NCBI RefSeq assembly: GCF_000226115.1 | Contig: NC_016459.1 | Coordinates: forward strand, 186,001 to 250,000 | Source: Thermothielavioides terrestris NRRL 8126 | Taxonomy: Eukaryota; Ascomycota; Sordariomycetes; Sordariales; Chaetomiaceae | Length of the DNA: 64,000 nucleotides | Reading direction: 5' to 3' | Shown: positions 47,701 through 56,591 of the stretch, piece after piece | Position numbering within the stretch: position 1 is the stretch's first letter | How the letters are laid out: each line of letters begins with the position of its first letter | Program-made: the position numbers and the translations under genes | Notes under the pieces: model-generated | Told to the model about the DNA's origin: nothing | The model's input: the letters and a program-made list of their open reading frames with translations, nothing else | The model's database searches: none

Positions 47701-50700
47701 GAAGTATATATATAGGGTAGACTCTTAACCCCTAAGATATCACTGGAACTATAGGCTTAGCTATAGAAAAAGCTTATAGATAGAGGTAATAATGGAAATA
47801 GGGGTCTAGTCGATAATTCTAATACTCTTCTAGAGACTAGTAGAGCACCTAAGGATCTTAGGCCGGCTATAGCCGTCCTATAAGGCGCTACCCCTAGGAG
47901 CAAATATAGGGCTTCTCCGCCTATAGAGCCCCTAGCTCTATAAAGCGAGTATAAGGAGATATCTCCGCCTATAGAGCCTATAGCTCTACAAAGTAAAGAA
48001 AAGGATATATTCTACAATGTAATAGAATATATAGCGAAGTAAAATACTTAGCCTATAGGGCTTGAAGCTCTATAAACGTAACCTTCGACCAATAAGCTAG
48101 GAATAAGTATATTAAAACTATAACGTAAGCCTAGAGAGCATCTTATACCTATAAGGAGGAGTATATAGATTTGGAAACCTTCTATAAAAATATATAAGAA
48201 TATAGCTCTAAATATAGCTTTAGAATATATATACATTTTCTTTATTAGGTTATTAGAAATATAGGAGAACCTAAGGCTAAAGTTCTAGACTAATCACCTA
48301 GATCCTACTCCTTAGGAACATTACAATAATAATAAGACGCTCTTTCCTATATCTTAGGAGGGTATTAAGACGCTTTCCCTAGAGTTGTTTTAAACCTTAT
48401 ATATAATGTTTACTACCGCTACTAGCTAGATACCAACGATATATTATAATACTAAGCTCCCCCTTCTCCCAAAGAGCTAGAGAGACTTAGAGAACTACCT
48501 ATATAGGAAGGAGTTTAAGGCGGCTATATATAAGGAGATCTATAATCTTATAAGTAAGGGAATATAGCGAGAGATTAAGTGAAAGTATATAAAAACGAGG
48601 CCTCTGCCCTTAAAATAGGTATTCGACTATAAGCTCAACAAAGATAGTAACCTTAAGAAGTGTAAGGCGTATATCTATATATAAGGCGATCTATAAAACA
48701 CTATTAATATTGTAAATATATATATAGCTACCCTCGCTATATACTCTTTTTATACTGTTATAGCGCTTATAGTGTACTTCGACCTTAAGGTGAAGTAGTT
48801 TGATATTAAGTAGGCATTCCTAAATATAAGGAGGCTAGATATAGAGTAGGTGACTTATAAGCTTCTAAAGGGATTTAAGAAACTAAGGATCTATATAAAG
48901 CTCCTAAAGGCTCTCTATAGGCTAAAGGACTCGCTACTCCTATAGTACAATAAGTTCTATAGTGCTTTTAAGGAGCTAGGTATATAGCCCTCTACAAAAG
49001 AACCTTACCTATTCCTTGACCCTAAGAAGAAGATAATCCTTATCTTCTATATTAACAACTTCTTAGTAGTTTACTATCGAAATAATGCTATAGCTATAGA
49101 GTATATTATAAAGGGTATTAAAGCGAAGTACAAGGTATATAAGTAGGGCGATATTAAATACTTTCTTAGAATCAAGGTTATCTATAACTATAGAGCGTAT
49201 AAAATCTAGCTTATATACAACTAGTATATTAAGAAGATTGTAAAGAAGTATAGTCTCTCTAATATTGTAAGCGCTCTAGCTATTCCTCTCTTTATAGAGG
49301 AGCTTCGTAAGTTCGAAGGAGAGGCGACCCCTAAGTAGGTTAAACTATACTAAGAGCTTATAGGCTCGATCCTCTACTCTATAGTTATAATCTAGCCCAA
49401 CGTTGCGTTTATAGCTATAAAGCTCTCTTAGTTCCTAACAAATCTAGGACCAAAGTATATTAAAGTAGTAAAACGAGTTATCTAGTACCTATATACTATA
49501 TACTTCCTTGGTATATAGTATAGGGGTAGAGTCGTTTACTAAGTGCTCTAGATTACGTTTAACGTATTATATACTGACGATCTAGATATACAACGCTCTT
49601 TGTAGAGCTATATTATAATACTCTTTAGTAGGTTAATCTCCTAGAAGGCTATATAATAAAATACTATTACTATATCTTTTACCAAAGTAGAATTGAAAGC
49701 TTTATTAGTTACTATAGCTAAGACGATCGCTCTAAAGCGCTTATTTAAGGACTTTACGTTCAAGACTAGAGAGCCCTAGAAGATCTTCTATAACAACTAG
49801 TAGACGATTCGCCTTATAGTAAAAGAGTATATAAGGATTAACACTCGTTTACACTATATAGATATTTATAATATATAGCTTCGTTAAAAGTATTAGAACA
49901 AGTAGTTCGATATACTCTACCTTCCTATAGTATAGATGCCTATAAATAGTTTAACGAAGTAGCTTTTAAAGTAGAAGTTTAAACACTTCTATACTCTATT
50001 AAACCTTTAAAATATATATTAGGTAAGAAAAGAGTAGGAGAGTCAACTATCTTCTTTTTAAAGACTATCTACTACTATTGTTCTATATTTTTACCTTATA
50101 TATTCTAATGATTAATAAGCTCTATTATTGCCACCTTTCCTTAAAGCCAAAGGATCTTAGCTTATATCTCTAACCGTTCTATTAGCTCTATTGTATATAT
50201 AACGATCTGCTCTAGCTCCTAATTATCAACTAGTTTATCGCTCTCTACCTACTTAGAGAGTACCTTCTATACCTTACTTTCTATTAACGCTATAGATATA
50301 AAACTAAAGGGGTTATCTAGGGCTCTACCCTAGGCGACTATAGGACCCTCCTATATCTACTCCTATACCTACTACTAAGGCTACTACTCCTTTAGCTCTA
50401 CTATCTCTATATTCTACTACTCTCTCTCTTCTTTAACCTCCTAGGGATCGTTTAAAAGTATATAAAGTATAGGGCAAATCTTCTTCGCTACCTACTTAGC
50501 TATTAGAAAGAGGTTATAAAGCAATAGATAATTAGGACTTACCTTCTAGTCGAGGTCGTTAATAGCTATAGTTAGAGCTTATACCTTCTTTACAATAGTA
50601 GGTAGGATCAGCTTATAGCTATAGTTAAAGCGCTTATAGTACTAGCAATATATACTATAGCTATTATAGTTATAGTAGATTCTATTGTAGGAGCCTATAA

Positions 50701-51290
50701 GAGTAGCGTATATACAACCTAAATATAGGATCTTATACTCTATAGTTATTTATAGGGTGTAACTAGAAGGTATATTAAGGCAATATAGTAGTGAACTAGA
50801 AGGAAGAGTGTATAACTTACTCGACTAGGGGACTATAGCGCCAATTAGAAGAAGGCGTAGCAAGCTCTTTAGAAGCGATATATAGGGTGGTAGGCTCTAC
50901 TATAAGCTCTTTAACGCTATTACCCTACTTTAAAGGAGTAGGCGAAGGTATAGGCGATTCGTCTAAGAAGATATTAAAGTATAGAGGTATAATAGTCTTA
51001 TATACTCTAGGGAGCTAGGAATAGTAATAGTAGTAGTAGTTGCTATATATATAAACAAGAGGATATATATAGGAAGAAGGAAGCTTAAGCTTCTATAGGT
51101 AGGAATTTATACCTCCCCTTAGATCTAGGCGCTCTAATTGGCTAGAACTATACTTTAGAATTTCTTATAGCTTTATACAACCTACTTCTATACAACCTAC
51201 TGTTTATAAGGATTTCCTATATTCTAGTTTTTTATAGTACAGTTGTTCAACTATATATACTTAAACGCTCTATTGAATAACTAGGAGGTA

Positions 51291-51489
51291 TGTCACGTCA
51301 GGGGTAAGGGGTTCAGAGCTTAGTATAACGCACTAGCCATGGTTTCCCCACTCCTGGATATATATATACCACGCTCTGTTCGCTCTTTAGCTTTCCTTTG
51401 TACTAAAACAACGTACTCTCTTTGCATTCCGATGCTCTGCTACGATCCCACCGTTGCATCCACACCTTGCAGCTCGCTATAGCGTGTCA
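51291..51489 (+). repeat. Copia 3' LTR, 199 bp, right half unmutated
   Basis: Starts TGTCACGTCAGGGG and ends ATAGCGTGTCA. From about 51,422 onward CpA and TpG dinucleotides are intact where the 5' LTR has TpA, so mutation ended inside this LTR. Confidence 0.95.
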
Positions 51490-51535
51490 ACCATTGTATC
51501 TGCATACTACGACTGCGTGCCACCGCATCAATTCG

Positions 51536-51944
51536 GATAGCTATTTCCAACTCTTGCTTCTTCTGCAGCGCCGCTACCTCAAGCCACCGCCATATGCTTC
51601 CTCTTTCTTCAGAGAGGTCGTCATGACATGAAGCGGTCGGCCACGCTGCGTATGCTTCCTCATTGGCGTGATCTTGCCGTCGTCAGCTCGCATGCCGTCG
51701 AGCGGAACAATCCGATGGTCGGTGATGCCGTTGAAGCAGAAAGCAGGCTATAACAAACTACCTTAACTATACACTACTACCGTGGAGGTGCCAGTTGCGT
51801 GGCGCACCTACACTAGGGCGCCACCACGCGGTGCTGGGTCGAGCCCTGCGCCACGCGCCATGCGATGCACTGTGCTCTTGCAGTTATTCGTAGTTAACTA
51901 GTGTACGGAATACTCCGTACTCCGTAACTATCCGTCTACGTCTA
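51536..51944. other. Host sequence after the retrotransposon; possible gene remnant
   Basis: A minus-strand open stretch at about 51,560-51,735 with coding-like third positions (it includes FNGITDHRIVPLDGMRADDG) ends in a stop near the insertion site. I do not recognise it and it has no partner across the insertion at 36,228. Confidence 0.3.
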
Positions 51945-52330
51945 GCGATCGACGCATCGCCGTGCTGCACCTGCAGCCCTCCGAGCCTGTCCTGCACCAG
52001 CAGCTTCGGCGAGCGCCTCAAAATCGGTGTGCGGGCCACAGCCCAGACCGGCGTCCTCGCGGGAGGGTGATGCTCGGAGCTGAGGAAGACCACCAGGTGG
52101 CACCCCGTAAAGCCGTCGAACACGTCCGGGCCGCGGGGCACGCTGGCGGCCACGATGCGGAGCAGGACGCGGCTCGCAGGTACGTCTCGCGAATGTCCAC
52201 CTCATGTACATGTAGCGGCCTACGAAGTTCATTGGAAACTAAGGCAGAACCGGCAACTCCCGGGAACCAGTTGGGCCCTACCAAGCCGGGACGCGCCCGG
52301 CCCAGCGGATCTGTCGCCGGCACGCTGGTG
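51945..52330 (-). pseudogene. Relic of an isopenicillin-N-synthase-like 2OG-Fe(II) dioxygenase
   Basis: Pieces of the family are readable in successive frames of the minus strand. A GPNWFPG block lies at about 52,290. LLRIVAASVP...DVFDGFTG and a HHPP block lie at about 52,170-52,050. GCGPHTDFEAL carries the iron-binding His-x-Asp, and QDRLGGLQVQHGDA follows at about 51,995-51,955. At least two frame changes separate the blocks, and the part with the distal iron His and the 2-oxoglutarate-binding Arg is missing. The sequence is still GC-rich, so decay was by indels rather than RIP. In life it would have been a cytosolic oxidase of small molecules, often in secondary-metabolite clusters. Confidence 0.65.
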
Positions 52331-52569
52331 GCAGTGAAGAGGCGCTGGTATGAAACGGGTGGCGCTTTTACCATGACGCGTTCCGTGCCATCGTCTGGGG
52401 TACTAAGACACCTCTTTGATGCGATCTCACCACCTCGTGATTAGCCCCTTCCCCCTTACCCAGGAACTGCCAGGCCAGCGCTTTTCCTCTCATCCAGTCG
52501 CAACTCGAGCAAGGCCGCCGTGCCATTGAAGACTTCTTGCTGCAGCTTTCAGGAATAGCATGACCCTGT

Positions 52570-53150
52570 CTCAAGCATCCTCTCACCCGTCTACTTGCTT
52601 GCAACATACCCCTCTTCTTCGTCCGGTCCCTGGCCGTCCTTGACGTCGAGGTTACCCACCGTGCCAGAAGACACGCACCCCTCGCCCTCTCTTAAGACGT
52701 ATACTATCAGCGCCCCCGCCGGGAGGGCATTAACCGCCCGCAGGGCACGGTAGGAGTCCCAGAAGGAGCGGGGACTAGGCGCAGTAGACATCGGCGTGGC
52801 CTTTGGATGCGAAGGGGTTGATTCGGGACGCGGTGAGGCCCAGTCACCCTGAGCAGGGGAAGTGAGGTCGCCTGTCACGACCATCTGCAGGCCGGTCTAC
52901 TATTCCCTGGCTAGCTAGGCGGGTGATGCCCGGCATGTCAACGGTACAGGACAGCGTAGGCGACGCCGTCTCCGCGTCCGTGTCGATGAGCGACGCGGAA
53001 GCAGCGTCGTGGATTGTGGCCGCCATGATGGCCGGTGTGCGCCTCGGGGAGGTCGAGTCCGGGATGGACAGGCCTAAGGTGCTGTGCATGCGCGCCTGCA
53101 GCTCGACCCAAGTGAGATCCCCCCTGCGGAGAAGGAGTCGGCGGAGGGCC
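52570..53150 (-). pseudogene. Relic of a carrier-protein/thioester-reductase end of a megasynthase
   Basis: On the minus strand, about 53,125-53,010 resembles an acyl/peptidyl-carrier helix (LTWVELQARMHSTLGLSIP), but Arg-Gly replaces the usual Asp-Ser before it, so no phosphopantetheine site remains. An acidic linker like those before reductase domains follows. Then come a short VVTG block at the NADP-binding position, YRALRAVN, CVSSGTVGN and GYVASK at about 52,620. The expected Trp after that Lys is a TAG stop, followed by TGERMLE. These are signature blocks of the thioester-reductase (R) domain that releases products of PKS, NRPS or NRPS-like enzymes as aldehydes. Large parts are deleted, and adenylation or ketosynthase domains are not identifiable upstream. 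Confidence 0.6.
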
Positions 53151-54691
53151 ATAGGTTAGCGCATATCTCCTCTGGGAGCCGAGCCGAGCAATGTTGGTGA
53201 GCTCCGGCGCTGTGGCCGAGTTTTCGCTGGCTGCTGGCTTCGCCGAGGCTGTCGACAGGGGGAATGGCGGCTGGACGCTTGTCGTCGGGCTGGCTGTCTC
53301 AGTGAGCTCTTAGTTCTCTAACTAACGTTACACTAGCGTAGTGTAGTCGCGGAGAGCACGGCGAGCCACCAGAAGCCCAACGCCGCCACCTCCTTTTCTC
53401 GGCGAGCAGATCACGTCCGACACCGCCCCATGCGATTTCTTCAGCAGTGGGTGCACGATGTCACCCAACTCAGTGCGCTGTCCGCGCATCTGCCAGGATA
53501 CGGCAGTGGATTTCGGTCAGTCTCCCGCGGTCGATTCGGGAGAAGAGCAGGATTGCATGTGATGGCATGTTCTGTTGGGGGGGCGTGGATAGGGACGGGA
53601 CGGCGGCGTCCACTTTGCTAGTGATGCTGCTGCGGCCGGTGTTGAAGGCAGGCAGACCGTCACAATGGACGCTAGGCGGGCCAGCCCCTTGCCGGGCTCC
53701 AGCGAGATGTGGGTGGTGCCGAGCCGCAGCACGGCCTGCATCGAGGAGACGCAATCGACGCCGGGGCATGCATACTGTGGTAGTTAACGGTAACGGTGTC
53801 CACGGCGGCGGCGCCAGCAAAGGCCAGGGTAGTTGTCTGTTTGACACGCGCTGCGCAAGCCGGCGGTAGGTCGCCGCGTTGCCGAGCGTGTCCTTGACAG
53901 CGTTCCCGTCAGATGTGCGCCCGTCAGATCGTCAGTGTGATGAATGAGCGCAGCTGGCCACGAGCTGGTGGTGGTAAGTTCTAGTTCTTCCGTCCCCAGG
54001 AAATGACTCCTTCTATAGATATCCTGCTTCGGTCACACGGCGGGCTCCTCCACCCGCAGCTCGGGCCGCGGCGAGAAGCTCTCCAGCGGCCCGACATAAG
54101 ACGTTCGTTATGGGTAGCTCCGATGCCTCTGACGAGCACAGCGCGGTCCACGTTCCCACGTTGACCATCGCACCGGAGTTCGTTGGAGGGATCAGCAAGG
54201 TGGATTACCGGATTCATCATGCACATTGTGTTCCATTTCCGAGTTATCCGGTCGCCACTTGCACAAGCGTAATGCAACAGGGATAATCTCGGCATCTCGG
54301 CGGCGCAAGAAAATGTCAGGGCTGAGCTGCGGTAACAACCCTCTTAAGTTCTTGCGACTGGCGCTCAGTGTTGGAACCTCCGTCCCAATGTATCTTGAAA
54401 ACGGTGAGGGATGGGTGAGTACCATAGTAATCCTTTGCGCAGGTGGACACAGTTGGCTGATTTGGTCGCGTGAGACGCGGCGAGCCCTGCCAGCCTGTCG
54501 CGTGAGCCCAACTGTTGCCTGGAGCTCGGCACGGCTTCCTATTGGCTGCCCTGGCTTGCGCGGCCAAGGGAGGCCTGCTTCCATTGGGCTCAATCCACCG
54601 GCTGTTCTGGCATGCACCTGACACTTTCGAAAACCATCCATCCATTCCAGCCCGATTCCTCTCCGCCGGCAGCTCCAATGTTGACGACGCG
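53151..54691. other. Non-coding or decayed sequence
   Basis: Many short frames on both strands. Parts may be the older portion of the megasynthase relic, but I could not match a domain. The last 180 bases precede the PGAP4-like start and include an in-frame upstream ATG (54515) that I do not use. Confidence 0.4.
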
Positions 54692-56125
54692 ATGCGGCTC
54701 CCTCCTGGCGTTCTCGACCATCCGCTACGCCTATTTTCGCACCGCGCGACCCGAGCCCTTGTAGTGTGCGTGGTGCTTTGGCTGGTGGGCTTCACCTACG
54801 GCCGGTTCTTCCTCTGGCGCGACCCGCACAGCGCCTACTTCCGCTCCGAAACCGTCTACGACCTCGACTACTCGGCTGCCCGCCAGCGAGAGGCCCGCGC
54901 CTTCATCGCCAACGTCACCCGCATCGAAGACGACCGCGATGACGCCGACACGCGCGAGGGGAAGCGATGGCCCAAGACGGGCGCCACGCCCGCCGTGTGC
55001 GCCGCCTTCGTGACCGTGCGCCGCGAGAGCGAGGCCGCCCGCCTCTACCTCGCCGACGCCATCGGCTCCATGCTCGCCGGCCTCGACCCGCGCGAGCGCG
55101 CCGCCCTCAACGTCAGCCTACTGTTCGCCGACACCGACCCGGCCCGCCACCCGGACTGGCACGCCCCCTGGGTCCGCGCCCTGGTCGACACCGCCGCCGG
55201 CTACACCGGCCTGCCGGAACTCGAGCGCGCTGGGCTGCGCCAGGCCGAGGAGGACCGCGACCTGCAGCTCAAGGGCGTCTACGACTACCTGTACGTGCTG
55301 GAGCGGTGCTTGGCCGACACCGCTTCGCCGTTCATCGCCGTGTTCGAGGACGACATCATCTTCGCCGCGGATTGGATGGCCCGCACGATGCGCGGCCTGC
55401 AGTACCTGGTGCGCGACTACCGCTCCGCTGCCGGCGGGGCCGACGGGAAGGCAGCCGACGACTGGCTGTATTTGCGGCTATTCTACACAGAAACGCATTT
55501 GGGGTGGGCGAATGAGGGAGACTGGTGGTACCGATACCTGCCGTTGACGCTGCTGCTGGCCGGCGGCGCGACGGCGGCATTGCTCGGCATGCTGCGGGCG
55601 CAGGCTTGCGGGGGCCGCACGCGTCTCGACTGGCCTACCATCGCCGTGCTGGCGTTTCTCGTGGTGCCGGGGTTTACCGTGCTGATCTTCATGGCGGGCA
55701 AGCACAACCTCCCGCTGCCGGGCTTCAGCCTACACCACAACCTGCCCTTTGCGTCCTCCACCGGCGGGGTTGTGCCGATGGACAGGCACGGCTGCTGCAC
55801 GCAGGCCCTGGTCTTCCACCGGCCCGCGCTGCCGGGGCTCATCCGGTATTTGCGCGAGCGGCAGCGGGGGCAGACGGACAGCATGATCGAGGACTACTGC
55901 ACGGAGCATGGCGTCAAACGGTTCGCGCTGAACGAGCAGGTGGTTCAGCATGTCGGCTTGGTCAGTAGCCGAGGCATGGCCGCCGTGGATACCCAGAGTG
56001 TGTGGGCGTTCTGGTTCGAGGCGAACAAGCCCGACGAGGTGGAGAAGAGGCATCGCGAAGCGGTTGAGCAAGTCGACTGGGCCATGTTTGACCAGTTGTC
56101 TGCTTCGGACAAGCCGGCCTCCTAG
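54692..56125 (+). CDS. PGAP4-like Golgi glycosyltransferase
   Basis: An intronless 477-residue protein. The start at 54692 places a single signal-anchor helix (ALVVCVVLWLVGFTYGRFF) about 25 residues in, as in Golgi type II enzymes. The upstream ATG at 54515 would add an unrelated 59-residue leader. The lumenal part contains the GT-A-like segment with EDD at 219-221 (AVFEDDIIFAADW) and is interrupted by two close membrane spans (LPLTLLLAGGATAALLGML and IAVLAFLVVPGFTVLIF). A second part follows with GCCTQALVFHRPALPGL and a C-terminal EDYC. This split GT-A fold with an inserted transmembrane hairpin is the hallmark of PGAP4/TMEM246, which adds N-acetylgalactosamine to GPI anchors. Fungal members are less studied, so the sugar and acceptor are inference. 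Confidence 0.82.
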   Translation: MRLPPGVLDHPLRLFSHRATRALVVCVVLWLVGFTYGRFFLWRDPHSAYFRSETVYDLDYSAARQREARAFIANVTRIEDDRDDADTREGKRWPKTGATPAVCAAFVTVRRESEAARLYLADAIGSMLAGLDPRERAALNVSLLFADTDPARHPDWHAPWVRALVDTAAGYTGLPELERAGLRQAEEDRDLQLKGVYDYLYVLERCLADTASPFIAVFEDDIIFAADWMARTMRGLQYLVRDYRSAAGGADGKAADDWLYLRLFYTETHLGWANEGDWWYRYLPLTLLLAGGATAALLGMLRAQACGGRTRLDWPTIAVLAFLVVPGFTVLIFMAGKHNLPLPGFSLHHNLPFASSTGGVVPMDRHGCCTQALVFHRPALPGLIRYLRERQRGQTDSMIEDYCTEHGVKRFALNEQVVQHVGLVSSRGMAAVDTQSVWAFWFEANKPDEVEKRHREAVEQVDWAMFDQLSASDKPAS

Positions 56126-56591
56126 GCGGCATGCCCGCGCCGGACCTGTGTGAAGTATTGTATCATGATTGTATTGACGTCTGGTTTCTTGTTGTGTCAT
56201 GACCTTCACTTCCTCCAAGCCCCCCCGGACTGATGGCGCTTGACAGATGCTAATTGCCAGCGAAATCCACGAGGACTTGGATGAACACGTGGTGACAACC
56301 GAGTTGCACAACGAGCTCTTGAGACAGACAACTCACCATCGCAGCTCGCCCAGCCAATCCTGCGGCGTTGAAAGCCCGGAATTTCAACGCTAATAGGCTT
56401 ATTAGGGCCTGGTGGCTTAGCGCCTAACCACTGGTAAGGCCGTTACGAGTCCTGCAGCTCAGTTCCAAGTTGAGCGTGAATCGTTCGCTCCTCAGATTTG
56501 CACTACTTGATTGAAATAGAATGGGTTTCCTCCAGCCCACGGCTGGCGCTCTTGCGTCCTGAATGCGCCGTCAGTTCCTTATGCAATCCAC
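56126..56591. other. Intergenic, no supported gene
   Basis: Holds a near-palindromic TAATAGGCTTATTA at about 56,391. No gene or RNA is recognised. Confidence 0.45.

Larger units (their letters stand above)
44517..51489 (+). mobile_element. Copia (Ty1) LTR retrotransposon nested in the Gypsy 3' LTR, RIP-inactivated
   Basis: 6973 bp, with 199-bp LTRs and target duplication ACCAT on both sides. The gag-like start (about 44,840) reads through TAG codons at Trp and Gln positions. Reverse transcriptase is recognisable at about 48,780-49,250: FDIK-x-AFLN, LLKALYRLKDS and a catalytic box that now reads FYINN instead of the (Y/F)VDD type. At 6.97 kb it is long for Copia; about 1.2 kb between the RT/RNase H region and the 3' LTR (about 50,050-51,290) shows no identifiable domain and may be extra cargo or a further insertion too mutated to recognise. 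The purine-rich GGAGGTA just before the 3' LTR is a plausible polypurine tract. Confidence 0.95.
36234..51530 (+). mobile_element. Gypsy (Ty3) LTR retrotransposon, RIP-inactivated, split by a Copia element
   Basis: Bounded by LTRs of equal length (219 bp) and by an exact 5-bp target duplication ATTCG at 36229-36233 and 51531-51535. Without the nested Copia it is about 8.3 kb. In plus-strand order it shows gag remains with a CYKCYK-type zinc knuckle (about 39,130), and a protease-like stretch with LDLGAS (about 39,565). Reverse transcriptase follows, with FIDDIIIYLD at 41,199, then integrase (about 42,650-43,150) with an SLIERKN segment, and a tail (43,800-44,220) that is less mutated and GC-richer. 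The frame is broken by dozens of TAG/TAA codons at Trp and Gln positions, the signature of RIP. The longest surviving frame, 126 codons at 39314-39694, is the protease region. The primer-binding site begins TGGTAGCTACGAC right after the 5' LTR. Confidence 0.95.
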
